The notes: generated from the sequence alone by a model not told the origin. 64,000 nucleotides of DNA from an uncultured Lachnospiraceae bacterium (GCA_910585545.1 CAJUFN010000008.1:1-64000); one strand, 5' to 3'. Positions 25,782 to 35,334 are shown, counted from the first letter of the stretch. Translations and numbers: made by a program.

Positions 25782-25811
25782 AAAAAGGGTATCAGTCTCC
25801 TGATACCCTTT
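25782..25811 (-). terminator. Terminator of codY
   Basis: On the minus strand AAAGGGTATCAG-GAGA-CTGATACCCTTT followed by TT; the T-run merges with the AAGGAGG SD of the next gene. Attenuated readthrough is possible. Confidence 0.85.
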
Positions 25812-25814
25812 GCA

Positions 25815-26609
25815 TTATTTATTGTCATTATTTCCTTTTTCCTGTTTGATCGCTTCAATCTCTTTAAACACATATTCATTCACTACTTTAATATATGTTC
25901 CTTTCATACCTGAAGATCTGGACTCGATCACACCTGCACTTTCGAATTTACGCAATGCATTCACAATTACCGAGCGAGTAATTCCTACTCTGTCCGCAAT
26001 CTTGCTCGCCACCAGAATTCCTTCGTTTCCTTCCAATTCATCAAAAATATGAATAATTGCTTCCAACTCCGAAAAAGAAAGCGTACTGATTGCTGAACGA
26101 ACAATTTGCTCTTTTCTGGCTTCCTCTGCGGATTCTTCATTAACAGAACGAAGCATCTCCAATCCAACTACCGTTGTACCATATTCACTTAAGATAATAT
26201 CATCAATACTATATGTCGCCTGGTATTTGTAAATAAACAATGTTCCAAGCCTTTCTCCTGCAATATTAATCGGAGTAATGATAGCCTGATAGCCATTCAC
26301 ATGCTCAGATTCAAATCCAAGTGTCTCCAGATTCACATTTTCTTTTGTTGACAAAATATTAAGTAATCTCTCATTCAACAAACTATCTATATGACTTCCG
26401 ACTTCCCCGCTGATCAATTCCGTAATCAACTGTACTCCTTCACACTGTCCGCTGCCGAGAACTTTTCCTTTTTTACTGATCACCAGTACATTTGACGCAA
26501 GAATTCCAGTTAAGACATCGCAGATATCATTGAAAACCACTTTGCTGGAATTATTATTATGAAGCAGCTTATTAATCTTCCTTGTCTTATCTAATAACTG
26601 TACGCTCAT
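25815..26609 (-). CDS. codY: GTP- and isoleucine-sensing global repressor CodY
   Basis: 264 residues. The N-terminal GAF domain (about 1-155) starts MSVQLLDKTRKINKLL and carries the effector pocket. The C-terminal winged HTH (about 170-255) has EGILVASKIADRVGITRSVIVNALRKFESAGVIESRS, the DNA-recognition helix conserved in CodY. It represses nutrient-stress, amino-acid and transport genes. It has its own promoter (26686-26714) and lies just downstream of topA as in other Firmicutes. Confidence 0.97.
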   Translation of the reverse strand: MSVQLLDKTRKINKLLHNNNSSKVVFNDICDVLTGILASNVLVISKKGKVLGSGQCEGVQLITELISGEVGSHIDSLLNERLLNILSTKENVNLETLGFESEHVNGYQAIITPINIAGERLGTLFIYKYQATYSIDDIILSEYGTTVVGLEMLRSVNEESAEEARKEQIVRSAISTLSFSELEAIIHIFDELEGNEGILVASKIADRVGITRSVIVNALRKFESAGVIESRSSGMKGTYIKVVNEYVFKEIEAIKQEKGNNDNK

Positions 26610-26685
26610 CTCTTTTCCTCCAAATTTTGGTCATTTAATACTACTTCTGTTATTCTTATCAAGTCTAAATTAATTCTTATTCTTC

Positions 26686-26714
26686 ATGTTAGCATAGATT
26701 TCTTTTACATTCAA
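26686..26714 (-). promoter_or_regulatory. Promoter of codY
   Basis: On the minus strand TTGAAT (26709-26714), 17-bp spacer ending TGC (extended -10), TAACAT (26686-26691). The -35 partly abuts the topA stop. No clear CodY box is seen. Confidence 0.65.
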
Positions 26715-26720
26715 TAAATT

Positions 26721-28796
26721 TTATTCTTTTTTAATTTTATCTTCTACATATCCGCATTTTTCATTGCTGCAAACTAATTTTGTTCCCTTTTCTGTCATAT
26801 AAGCTCCACATTCCGGACACTTTTTCTCAGAAGGCTTCTGCCATGACATAAACTCACATTCCGGATGATTCTCACACCCATAATATCGTCTGCCCTTTTT
26901 GGTTTTTCGTATCACCACTTCTTTTCCGCACAACGGACAGGATACTCCTGCCTTTTCCAGATATGGTTTGGTATTGCGGCATTCTGGAAAACCAGGACAT
27001 GCTAGAAATCTTCCATGCGGTCCATATTTGATAACCATGTTACGCCCGCATTCTTCACATACCACATCTGTCACTTCATCTTCTATGGTCACACTCTCCA
27101 GTTCTTTTTCCGCAATCTGTACTGCTTCTTCCAAATCCGGATAAAAATTACTGATTACGGATTTCCATTCCACTTTTCCTTCTGCAACATAGTCTAGCAA
27201 TCCTTCCATGTAAGCAGTAAAGTGCACATCCACAATACTTTTAAATGACTGAAGCATAATATTGTTTACGACTTCCCCAAGTTCGGTTAAATACAAGTTC
27301 TTACTTTCTTTAGCAACATAACGTCTTGCTATGATAGTCGAAATAGTCGGCGCATACGTACTTGGACGGCCAATCCCAAGTTCTTCCAGTGTTTTCACCA
27401 GAGAAGCTTCTGTATAATGTGCCGGCGGCTGCGTAAAATGTTGTTTCGACTCAAATTTTTCGCCGGAAAGTTTTGAATCTTTCTCAAGGCCTTTTACAAG
27501 CATATTACTTTTTTCCTTTTTCTCACCGGCTTCTACATATACACTCCGAAATCCTTCAAACACAATCTTGGATGCCGCTACGGAAAACCAATATTCTCCC
27601 GCCGCAATCTTTACGGATGTAGTCTCATACTTTGCCGCTTTCATACGGCTTGCTACAAAACGCTTCCAGATTAATTGATACAGACGAAACTGATCTCTTG
27701 TCAGAGATTCCTTTATAAGCGCCGGAATTCTCGACGGGTCTGTCGGACGAATTGCCTCATGCGCATCCTGTATCTTTTTGTTCTCTTCCTTTTTGACTTC
27801 TGTCTCTGCGGCAAAGGCTTCTCCATATTCCTCCACAATAAATTCTCTTACATTGTGTTCTGCTTCTTCTGAAACTCTTGTGGAATCCGTCCTTAAATAT
27901 GTGATAAGACCAACCGTACCATTTCCTTTAATGTCAATTCCTTCATACAACTGCTGTGCAATACGCATTGTCTTCTGTGTAGCAAAATTCAATACCTTGG
28001 ATGCTTCCTGCTGTAGTGTACTTGTTGTAAAAGGAACCGGAGGATTCTGTATACGCTCACCTTTCTTGATGTCTGCAATTTCATAAGACGCATTCTCTAC
28101 AACTTCAAGGATGCGATTTAATTCTTCCTTATTATGAATCGTCATTTTCTGTTTTGGGGTACCGTAAAATTTTGCAATGAGCGGTTTTTTTTCTCCTTGC
28201 ACCTGAAAAGTTCCTTCCAGCGTCCAATATTCCTCCGGTATAAATGAGTTGATCTCATCTTCTCTATCCGCAATAATCCGAAGCGCTACCGACTGTACAC
28301 GTCCGGCACTTAAACCTCGTTTTACCTTTGCCCACAAAAGCGGACTGATCTTGTATCCCACAATACGGTCGAGAGCTCTTCGTGCCTGCTGAGCATCTAC
28401 CAAATCCATATCAATCAATCTGGCTTCTTTAATAGATGCTTTCACTGCGCTTTTAGTAATTTCATTAAAACTGATACGATACATTTTGTCATCATCCAGC
28501 TTTAGCGCTTTCGACAAATGCCAGGCAATCGCCTCCCCTTCTCTGTCGGGGTCAGTTGCCAAATACACTTTATCTGCCTTTTTTGCTTCTTTCCGAAGAT
28601 TAGCAAGAATGTCCCCTTTTCCTCTGATCGTAATATATTTAGGCTCATATCCGTGTTCTACATCTATTCCAAGCTGACTTTTCGGCAAATCTCTTACATG
28701 TCCATTCGATGCCGTCACAACATAATTACTACCCAAAAACTTCTTAATGGTTTTTACTTTAGCCGGAGACTCCACAATCACCAGGTATCGTGCCAT
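26721..28796 (-). CDS. topA: DNA topoisomerase I
   Basis: 691 residues, type IA topoisomerase relaxing negative supercoils. TOPRIM (about 1-115) has VIVESPAKVKTIKKFLG and DPDREGEAIAWHL; the active Tyr lies in GLITYLRTDSTR (about residue 300). Three C-terminal zinc ribbons follow: CEECGRNM...CPGFPEC, CPLCGKEV...CENHPEC, CPECGAYM...CSNEKC. It is 13 bp after dprA in the comM-dprA-topA-codY order common to Firmicutes. Confidence 0.97.
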   Translation of the reverse strand: MARYLVIVESPAKVKTIKKFLGSNYVVTASNGHVRDLPKSQLGIDVEHGYEPKYITIRGKGDILANLRKEAKKADKVYLATDPDREGEAIAWHLSKALKLDDDKMYRISFNEITKSAVKASIKEARLIDMDLVDAQQARRALDRIVGYKISPLLWAKVKRGLSAGRVQSVALRIIADREDEINSFIPEEYWTLEGTFQVQGEKKPLIAKFYGTPKQKMTIHNKEELNRILEVVENASYEIADIKKGERIQNPPVPFTTSTLQQEASKVLNFATQKTMRIAQQLYEGIDIKGNGTVGLITYLRTDSTRVSEEAEHNVREFIVEEYGEAFAAETEVKKEENKKIQDAHEAIRPTDPSRIPALIKESLTRDQFRLYQLIWKRFVASRMKAAKYETTSVKIAAGEYWFSVAASKIVFEGFRSVYVEAGEKKEKSNMLVKGLEKDSKLSGEKFESKQHFTQPPAHYTEASLVKTLEELGIGRPSTYAPTISTIIARRYVAKESKNLYLTELGEVVNNIMLQSFKSIVDVHFTAYMEGLLDYVAEGKVEWKSVISNFYPDLEEAVQIAEKELESVTIEDEVTDVVCEECGRNMVIKYGPHGRFLACPGFPECRNTKPYLEKAGVSCPLCGKEVVIRKTKKGRRYYGCENHPECEFMSWQKPSEKKCPECGAYMTEKGTKLVCSNEKCGYVEDKIKKE

Positions 28797-28809
28797 TTTA
28801 AAATCCTCC

Positions 28810-29907
28810 TTAATACTCCAAGTCTATTTTTACATAATAATTCTTGGATATTTCCTTGATACATCCTTTCATTTCAAGTGAAATGAGATGGCTTAAAAGC
28901 TCTGGCAAGGACATCTTCGTATTATCCAATATCTGTTCCAGACTTTTGGGATGTAAACCGAGACAACTATACACTAATTTTTCGGCAGATTCAAGCTTTA
29001 TTTCATTTTCTGTTTGTTTTCTTACATTTTTTACATTTGGAATTCCCATTGTTTCTAACAATTCTTTCGGTGAAATCAGAATTCCTGCCCCATCGCTTAT
29101 CAATCGATTACATCCTTCGCTTAATATATCCGTACAAGCTCCTGGCAATGCATAAATGTCTTTCCCTTGCTCAAGCGCCATTTCTGCCGTAATCAAGGAA
29201 CCGCTTTTTATTTTTGCTTCCATAATAAGAACCGTATCAGCCAGTGCACTGATAATCCGGTTTCTTGCTGGAAAATGCTGTGGCAAGGGCCTCATTCCCG
29301 GAGGATATTCGGATATGATTCCTCCTTTTTGAGTCATTTCCATATATAATGCAAAATTTTCTCTTGGATAACATATATCTACTCCACATCCTAATACTGC
29401 ATAAGTACTTCCTTTCGCTTCTAGCGCCGCCCTTTGCGCCACACTATCAATTCCACTTGCCATTCCGCTAATAACAGGAATACCATACTCTGCAAAGGCT
29501 CTTGCATATTCTGTTGTCATTTTCCTTCCATATTCACTGCAATGTCTCGCCCCTACAATCGCAACGCTCTTTTCCTCTTCTCCTGGAAGCTTTCCTTTGA
29601 CATAAATACCAAATGGCGGAGCTGATATCTCTCGTAATCTTTGCGGATACGCTTCCAGGGTATATGGAACAAAATAAATTTCTTTTTGTACCATATTCTC
29701 GTATTGTTTCCACACATTCCATCTATTCTTTGCTTCCAGAATCTTCTCTTTCTCTTGTTGCGTAATCTTTGTTTCCGGAATCATCTCTATTTGATCATAT
29801 ATTTCTTTTGGCGCAAGCCCTTTCAAAACCCACTGTATCTTTCTCTTTTTGCCAATTCCTTGTACATTATCCAGCCAATATGCATATGCTATATATTCAT
29901 CCCCCAT
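28810..29907 (-). CDS. dprA: DNA processing protein DprA (RecA loader)
   Basis: About 365 residues. It binds single-stranded DNA and loads RecA during transformation. The Rossmann-like core has VAIVGARHCSEYGRKM, SGMASGIDSVAQRAAL, GCGVDICYPREN, FPARNRIISALAD and KSGSLITAEMALEQGKDIYALPG. A C-terminal winged-helix-like tail follows. The start is uncertain: ATG at 29907 is 5 bp after comM; TTG at 29925 or ATG at 29916 would overlap it. It sits in a comM-dprA-topA operon, consistent with competence genes, though no other com genes are here. Confidence 0.95.
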   Translation of the reverse strand: MGDEYIAYAYWLDNVQGIGKKRKIQWVLKGLAPKEIYDQIEMIPETKITQQEKEKILEAKNRWNVWKQYENMVQKEIYFVPYTLEAYPQRLREISAPPFGIYVKGKLPGEEEKSVAIVGARHCSEYGRKMTTEYARAFAEYGIPVISGMASGIDSVAQRAALEAKGSTYAVLGCGVDICYPRENFALYMEMTQKGGIISEYPPGMRPLPQHFPARNRIISALADTVLIMEAKIKSGSLITAEMALEQGKDIYALPGACTDILSEGCNRLISDGAGILISPKELLETMGIPNVKNVRKQTENEIKLESAEKLVYSCLGLHPKSLEQILDNTKMSLPELLSHLISLEMKGCIKEISKNYYVKIDLEY

Positions 29908-29912
29908 ACCTT

Positions 29913-31439
29913 TCATTCTCCCCAAAATATCTTATCAGACATCCGATAGCCTAATGCCTCTTTTATATGAATTATTCGAATCTGTTTCTTCTCCTCCATA
30001 TCTGCGATTGTCCTGGCAACTTTTAATATTTTATGATATACACGCGCACTCATACCCAATTTTTCATATGCCTGTTTCAAAAATTTCTCTGTTTCCAAAT
30101 CTAATACGCAAAACTTTTGCATCTGCTGCATATTCATCTGTGCATTGACTCTCACAGAGCTTCCCCTAAAACGTTCTTGCTGAATCTTGCGCACTTTGCA
30201 TATTCTTTTTTGTATCTCCAAAGAAGATTCCTCTTTTATCTTTTTTTCTACCAGTTCCTCGTAAGAAATCCGCTCCGTCTCCACGCACAGATCAATGCGT
30301 TCCAAGAAAGCCTGACTGATCTTCCCGACATAATTTTGTATCTGAGTTGGCGTACAGTTACACTTCTTATGATCCGGGTAGTATCCGCAAGGACATGCAT
30401 TCATTGCACAAGTTAATATAACATCCGCAGGAAACACGTAAGTTCCTGAATTTCTGATTAATTTCACACACTTTTCCTCCAATGGCTGTCTCAAGGTTTC
30501 CAATACTGTCTTTTGAAATTCTGCCAATTCATCCAGAAAAAGAATTCCTCCATTCGCAAGACTAAGTTCTCCTGGTTTCGGAATAATTCCTCCCCCTAAC
30601 AACGCCGGCTTACTAATCGTATGATGGACTTCACGAAAAGGTCTTTTCTCGATTTCTGCGCTGTGTTCATCCAAAAGCCCCATAATACTGTATATCTTCA
30701 TTAACTCTATCGCTTCTTCTTTTTGCAGCGGAGGCATAATTCCAGGCATACATTTCGCTGTCAAAGTTTTTCCACTCCCCGGAGGTCCTATCATCAAAAG
30801 ATTATGCCCGCCGCCAACGGATATTTCTGCAACTCTGCGCAAAACCTTCTGTCCTTTCAAATCTTTAAAATCATATACTCGCTCTTGTCTACTTTGCACT
30901 TTTATCGCTTTTTCATAGTTTGGAACAATTCCCTTTCGAAAATATTCCACTGTATCCCTTAACGATTTCACGCCTATTACTTCTAATCCATCCACCAACC
31001 TCCCTTCTGTTAGATTCGCAAATGGAATCATGCACTTCCTGTACCCCTTCTCCTTCGCAGCTAAAAGAATCGGCAGTACTCCTTTCACCTTTCGAACTTC
31101 TCCATCTAATCCCAATTCACCTATGACTATAATATCTTTTATTTCCTCTTTCTTAATCATTGCAAGCGCCCCCATAACAGACACTGCAATCGGTAAATCA
31201 AAGCCCGATCCTCTCTTTCTTACATGTGCAGGTGAAAGATTCACCATAATCTTTTTTGGCGGAATTATCATACCAATATTCTGAATCGCCGTTCTGACAC
31301 GTCCAGGCGCCTCCTTTACCTCTTCCGCCAGGTATCCCACCATACAAAATCCCGGCAGACCATTACTTACATCCACTTCAACCTGTACAAACTCCGGCTG
31401 AAGCCCTTGAATCACTGCAGACATTACACTGCAAAACAT
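29913..31439 (-). CDS. comM: YifB/ComM-family AAA+ ATPase (Mg chelatase-like)
   Basis: 508 residues from ATG at 31439 (MFCSVMSAVIQGLQPEFVQ), behind AGGAAGTG; a 41-residue longer frame has no family similarity. It has an N-terminal Lon-like ChlI fold with NLSPAHVRKRGSGFDLPIA, Walker A GPPGSGKTLTAKC, Walker B GGILFLDELAEF, and a C-terminal Mg_chelatase_C with YHKILKVARTIADME. ComM is a hexameric helicase that drives branch migration during integration of transforming DNA. The CxCGYYPDHKKCNC zinc-like cluster is family typical. Confidence 0.93.
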   Translation of the reverse strand: MFCSVMSAVIQGLQPEFVQVEVDVSNGLPGFCMVGYLAEEVKEAPGRVRTAIQNIGMIIPPKKIMVNLSPAHVRKRGSGFDLPIAVSVMGALAMIKKEEIKDIIVIGELGLDGEVRKVKGVLPILLAAKEKGYRKCMIPFANLTEGRLVDGLEVIGVKSLRDTVEYFRKGIVPNYEKAIKVQSRQERVYDFKDLKGQKVLRRVAEISVGGGHNLLMIGPPGSGKTLTAKCMPGIMPPLQKEEAIELMKIYSIMGLLDEHSAEIEKRPFREVHHTISKPALLGGGIIPKPGELSLANGGILFLDELAEFQKTVLETLRQPLEEKCVKLIRNSGTYVFPADVILTCAMNACPCGYYPDHKKCNCTPTQIQNYVGKISQAFLERIDLCVETERISYEELVEKKIKEESSLEIQKRICKVRKIQQERFRGSSVRVNAQMNMQQMQKFCVLDLETEKFLKQAYEKLGMSARVYHKILKVARTIADMEEKKQIRIIHIKEALGYRMSDKIFWGE

Positions 31440-31560
31440 CCATACACTTCCTTTCTTCCTACTATGTGAGTTTTCTCTTTTTTGAAAAACCTGACCGATT
31501 GGTCTGAAATGTCTCATTATTGAATCTCTAAGATTATATAGAAATTTCTTTATAGTTTGC

Positions 31561-31588
31561 ATTATAACACATTTTTATAATTACACAA
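31561..31588 (-). promoter_or_regulatory. Promoter of comM-dprA-topA
   Basis: On the minus strand TTGTGT (31583-31588), 16-bp spacer, extended -10 TGTTATAAT (-10 at 31561-31566). It is divergent from the sigK promoter 30 bp away. Confidence 0.6.
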
Positions 31589-31615
31589 GAAAAAAATCAT
31601 TTTTTCTGGAAAAGC

Positions 31616-31647
31616 ACAAACTTTTTTGTCCACACATACACTATAAT
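31616..31647 (+). promoter_or_regulatory. Possible SigK/SigE-type promoter of sigK
   Basis: AC (31616-31617), 17 bases, then CATACACTA (31635-31643), fitting the SigK pattern AC-N16/17-CATANNNTA. An overlapping TATAAT (31642-31647) has no convincing -35 for sigma-A. Autoregulation is inferred. Confidence 0.5.
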
Positions 31648-31671
31648 TAAATACGCTTTGAGGTGCTTTTC

Positions 31672-32289
31672 TTGAAATCATTTCCCAAGCCACTGACTCC
31701 TGCACAAGAAGAATATTACATGCAAAAATATACAGAGGGCGACCTTCAAGCGAAACACATTTTAATTGAGCACAATCTGCGCCTTGTCGCACACGTCGTC
31801 AAAAAATATCAATATCTGGACGAAGATCCGGAAGACTTAATATCTATTGGTACAATCGGTCTTGTAAAAGCAGTTATTACCTTTAATCCCAAACGAAATT
31901 ACCGTCTTGCCACTTACGCTGCTCGTTGCATCGAAAATGAAATTCTTATGATGCTGCGTGCCCGAAAAAAAATCTCGCGCGAAGTTTCTCTTTATGAACC
32001 TATCGGAACAGATAAAGAAGGTAACGAAATTCATCTTTTTGATATCATTGAAGCTGATGATATCGATACGCAATCACAAATCATCCTGAAAGATGACATC
32101 CAAATGCTTTATGCAAAAGTGGAATCCATACTTTCTCCGCGAGAACGACTTGTTCTTAAAATGCGTTACGGACTATACAATGAAGAAGAATATACCCAGC
32201 GGGAAATCGCAGCGCGGCTCGGAATTTCCCGTTCTTATGTTTCCAGAATCGAAAAAAGTGCCATCGAAAAGCTGCGCGAATATTTTTAA
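31672..32289 (+). CDS. sigK: Sporulation RNA polymerase sigma factor, SigK type
   Basis: 205 residues from TTG at 31672, six bases after GAGGTG; the GTG at 31663 overlaps the SD itself. Sigma region 2 is intact: AKHILIEHNLRLVAHVVKKY, DLISIGTIGLVKAV, YRLATYAARCIENEILMMLR. Region 4 HTH is ILSPRERLVLKMRYGL and TQREIAARLGISRSYVSRIEKSAIEKL. The N-terminal FPKPLTPAQEEYYMQKYTEGD resembles mature SigK, and there is no long pro-sequence or skin-type interruption. It directs late mother-cell genes (coat, cortex). SigE, SigG or SigH are longer or differ in the N-terminus. Confidence 0.88.
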   Translation: MKSFPKPLTPAQEEYYMQKYTEGDLQAKHILIEHNLRLVAHVVKKYQYLDEDPEDLISIGTIGLVKAVITFNPKRNYRLATYAARCIENEILMMLRARKKISREVSLYEPIGTDKEGNEIHLFDIIEADDIDTQSQIILKDDIQMLYAKVESILSPRERLVLKMRYGLYNEEEYTQREIAARLGISRSYVSRIEKSAIEKLREYF

Positions 32290-32326
32290 CATATTTCTTT
32301 AATGTTTTTGTCATATGCTTGACAAC

Positions 32327-32380
32327 AAAAATAAGACTTTATCGACAGATATCCTCTTTCTATCGTAAAGTCTTATTTTT
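32327..32380. terminator. Bidirectional terminator between sigK and cutC
   Basis: AAAAATAAGACTTTA (32327-32341) pairs with TAAAGTCTTATTTTT (32366-32380); T-runs follow on both strands. It separates the convergent sigK and cutC units. Confidence 0.88.
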
Positions 32381-32396
32381 ATTAAATGATGCCATC

Positions 32397-33149
32397 CTAT
32401 ATTTCTATATTTTCTAACACTGCTTTTGCCTGGGCAATTTTTTCTGCACTTGTCCGCCAAATTTCATATTCGTCCATAGACGCAACACCCATGCTTACAT
32501 CCTCTTTCCGATACTCCATTCTGCTGTCTAGAGTAATCTTTCCAGACATATGATAACAAGTACTCTTTGTCTTTTCATACAATTTTTCTATTACAGCTGC
32601 ATCTACCCCAGCACCAATTAAAATATCAACCTGTCCTTTTGCTTTTTCCACAAGCCTAGCCAGCAGCTCACTTCCATCTATACAATGGTTTTTCTGTCCG
32701 GAAGTCAGTATTGTATTAATTCCAAGTTCTTTTGCCTGTTCCAGCGTAAAGAAGGGGTCCTTACACATATCGAAGGCACGATGCAATGTCACTGACATCC
32801 CTTTTGCCTCCTGCATCAATTCTCTCATCTGTACCATATCAAGAGAACCGTCCGGCTTCAAACTTCCGATCACAACCCCATCTGCTCCCAGATCCCGAAA
32901 TATCTTGATTTCTTCCTTTATAATTTCATGTTCATGCTCTGTGTAACAAAAATCACCAAACCGTGGTCTTAATAACACATGTGTACGAATCCCCAGCTCC
33001 TTTTTTATCCTTTTAAATAAAGAAGGAGATGGAGATAGCCCTCCTATCACTAAAGCGCTACACAATTCTATTCTGTCTGCTCCACCTTTTTGAGCTTCCA
33101 TTGCGGATTCAAAAGAATCTACGCAGCATTCCAAAATATAGTTTTTCAT
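32397..33149 (-). CDS. cutC: CutC-family TIM-barrel protein
   Basis: 250 residues. The family signature is ECCVDSFESAMEAQKGGADRIELCSALVIGGLSPS at the N-terminus, LLRPRFGDFCYTEHE, GVVIGSLKPDGSLD, HRAFDMCKDP and ILTSGQ. It was named for copper homeostasis in E. coli, but its chemistry is unsettled and copper-binding is disputed. Here it is the last gene of a unit with a CBM9-like protein and a glucose/GlcNAc PTS, which favours a carbohydrate-linked role. That role is inference. The gene itself is a confident family member. Confidence 0.92.
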   Translation of the reverse strand: MKNYILECCVDSFESAMEAQKGGADRIELCSALVIGGLSPSPSLFKRIKKELGIRTHVLLRPRFGDFCYTEHEHEIIKEEIKIFRDLGADGVVIGSLKPDGSLDMVQMRELMQEAKGMSVTLHRAFDMCKDPFFTLEQAKELGINTILTSGQKNHCIDGSELLARLVEKAKGQVDILIGAGVDAAVIEKLYEKTKSTCYHMSGKITLDSRMEYRKEDVSMGVASMDEYEIWRTSAEKIAQAKAVLENIEI

Positions 33150-33162
33150 ACTTTAAATCCTC

Positions 33163-33780
33163 CTATGCAATCACCGCTTTGCCAAAACATACCGGCAAAT
33201 GAAAATTCGGTGTTGGAGAATTGATTGGATAACAACTTCCAAAATGCTCAATCTCTTTTGTTTCTGATATTTTATAAAAATTAAAATAGAACATTTTTCC
33301 TGCTTTTATTCTTTCAAAATCACAAATTTCTTCTAAAAAGCTCTCCGGAATCAGAATTTCCACACTCCATGTATCCTCTTCAACACAACCCTTTGTCTGA
33401 CACATTTCGCAAACTTCTTCTGTAATAAATGTTCTGTTCTTTCTTCCTTTTCCATATTTCGCATACAATGCACCATTTGCATTCATTTCAAAATTAATGT
33501 ACATGGAATCATTCGACAAATCTTCATTTTCTTCTGTAAAAGCAAAAAATATTTCCATGCCACTATCATCGCATACTCTCTTCCTGTGCTCGGTATGCTC
33601 CCTTCTAGGATTCTTCTCTTCACATACCATCTTTACAAAAAAACCTTGATTTTCCAGATAGCCCATCCACCCATGTGCTTTGGGTTCCTGTTTACTGTCC
33701 CAATAATACTGCTCAATAGCGAACTGCTCACATGATTCAATTTCTTCCTTCTTGTTAATTCTTTTTACTTGATATGCCAT
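33163..33780 (-). CDS. CBM9-like (DOMON-fold) protein, cytoplasmic
   Basis: 205 residues, no signal peptide. The beta-sandwich pattern AIEQYYWDSKQEPKAHGWMGYL, VKMVCEEKNPRREHT, DSGMEIFFAF, DSMYINFEMNANGALYAKYG and VEILIPESFLEEI matches carbohydrate-binding family 9-like proteins. CBM9 domains bind sugar ends, but the cytoplasmic single-domain form in Clostridia has no known reaction. It is 13 bp upstream of cutC, so the two are translated together, and follows the PTS permease after a hairpin. Confidence 0.8.
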   Translation of the reverse strand: MAYQVKRINKKEEIESCEQFAIEQYYWDSKQEPKAHGWMGYLENQGFFVKMVCEEKNPRREHTEHRKRVCDDSGMEIFFAFTEENEDLSNDSMYINFEMNANGALYAKYGKGRKNRTFITEEVCEMCQTKGCVEEDTWSVEILIPESFLEEICDFERIKAGKMFYFNFYKISETKEIEHFGSCYPINSPTPNFHLPVCFGKAVIA

Positions 33781-33800
33781 ATAGACCTCCCAATTATCAG

Positions 33801-33831
33801 ATAAGGAGATGCAGCATCTGCATCTCCTTAT
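33801..33831 (-). terminator. Strong intra-operon hairpin after the PTS permease gene
   Basis: ATAAGGAGATGCAG pairs perfectly with CTGCATCTCCTTAT around CAT. On the minus strand the 3' side reads CTGATAATT without a good T-run, so it is a partial terminator or mRNA processing/stability hairpin between the PTS and CBM9-cutC genes. Confidence 0.6.
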
Positions 33832-33867
33832 TTGTTTTTATGTATAGTATATATTTCTATATGCTAA

Positions 33868-35334
33868 TTATTTACATAATTTTTTGAATTCGTCAGCTAC
33901 ATGCTGTACCTGTGTACCAATGATAACCTGTACGCTGTTCTTTCCTGGACGAACTACGCCTGCAACACCTGCAGATTTGATTTTCTTTTCATCAACTTTT
34001 GTATAGTCTTTGATTTCAAGACGAAGTCTTGTAATACAGTTATCGATAGAAGTTACGTTTGCTTTTCCGCCAATACCTTCTAATACGATACGAGCTACAT
34101 CTGTAAAGTTGTTGTTAGCCAATACTACTTTTGTTTCATCATCATCGTCTTCTCTACCTGGTGTTTTGAGATCGAATTTTGTGATCGCAAAACGGAATAC
34201 TACGTAGAATACTACAAATGCTGCAAGACCTAATGGAAGGATCAACCATGTTTTTGCAGCTGCTGGTAATGAAGATGAGAAAAGTAAGTCAGTTGCACCA
34301 GCTGAGAATGAGAATCCTGCACGGAATCCTAACGCTACAGTAACCATTGTGAAGATACCGTATAAAATAGCGTAGATTAAGTACAATACAGGTGCTAAGA
34401 ACATGAAACCGAATTCGAAAGGTTCTGTAACACCACAAAGGAATGCACAAACAGCTGCAGAAGCAACAAGACCAATTGCTACTTTCTTCTTATTGTCTTT
34501 AGCACAGTGAACCATAGCTAAAGCTGCACCTGGAATACCAAACATCATACATGGGAAGAAACCTGACATATACATACCAAGGCTCCAAGTTACATCTGCA
34601 GATGTTTCACCAGCCCAGAAGTGAGATAAATCACCAAGACCAATTGTATCAAACCAGAATACGTTGTTAAGTGCGTGATGTAATCCTGTTGGGATCAACA
34701 AACGGTTAAGGAATGCATAGATACCAGCACCTACAACATCCATACCTACAACTGCCTGACCTACTGCGATAAGAGCGCCGAATACTAATGGCCAGATAAA
34801 CAGTAAGATTGCTGCAGCAACGATAGAAACAACACCAGATACGATTGCAACGCTACGTTTTCCACTGAAGAATGCAAGCCAGCTTGGCAATTTTGTTCCT
34901 TTGAATTTGTTGTAGCAGCTAGAACCGATAACACCAGCAAGAATACCGATAAATGGGTTCGCAATTTTCTGGAATGCAAGTAATCTGTTAGTATCCTCTG
35001 CGATTCCAGGCATAAGTGTTGTAACGGAACCTTCTGAAAGTAATGTTGTGATCATTAACCAAGAAGCTAATGCAGCAACACCGCCAGTACCATCGTTGTC
35101 ATCTGACATACCAACACCAACACCAACAACAAACAACAATGCCATGTTGTCGATTAAAGCACCACCAGCTTTAACTAAAAAGAATCCAATTAAGTTGGCA
35201 GCTCCTGTAATTTCACCACCCTGCATAGTTGCAGGACACAGGAAGTAACCGATACCCATAAGGATACCACAGATAGGCAAAACTGCTACAGGAAGCATTA
35301 AAGCTTTACCTAACTTTTGAAGATATTTCATCAT
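33868..35334 (-). CDS. PTS glucose/N-acetylglucosamine-family IIBC component
   Basis: 488 residues. EIIC (about 1-385, around ten membrane segments) includes LIPTGLHHALNNVFWFD and CGVTEPFEFGFMFLAPVLY, closest to the GlcNAc-type NagP/NagE group. A linker (about 385-405) precedes EIIB, whose phosphorylated Cys433 is in DNCITRLRLEI. The IIA partner is encoded separately 81 bp upstream. Sugar choice between GlcNAc and glucose is not certain from sequence alone. It is co-transcribed with IIA from the promoter at 35974-36002. Confidence 0.92.
   Translation of the reverse strand: MMKYLQKLGKALMLPVAVLPICGILMGIGYFLCPATMQGGEITGAANLIGFFLVKAGGALIDNMALLFVVGVGVGMSDDNDGTGGVAALASWLMITTLLSEGSVTTLMPGIAEDTNRLLAFQKIANPFIGILAGVIGSSCYNKFKGTKLPSWLAFFSGKRSVAIVSGVVSIVAAAILLFIWPLVFGALIAVGQAVVGMDVVGAGIYAFLNRLLIPTGLHHALNNVFWFDTIGLGDLSHFWAGETSADVTWSLGMYMSGFFPCMMFGIPGAALAMVHCAKDNKKKVAIGLVASAAVCAFLCGVTEPFEFGFMFLAPVLYLIYAILYGIFTMVTVALGFRAGFSFSAGATDLLFSSSLPAAAKTWLILPLGLAAFVVFYVVFRFAITKFDLKTPGREDDDDETKVVLANNNFTDVARIVLEGIGGKANVTSIDNCITRLRLEIKDYTKVDEKKIKSAGVAGVVRPGKNSVQVIIGTQVQHVADEFKKLCK

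Noticed and set aside
31672..32289. Skin-type element or split sigK
   Set aside because: The frame is continuous through regions 2 and 4.
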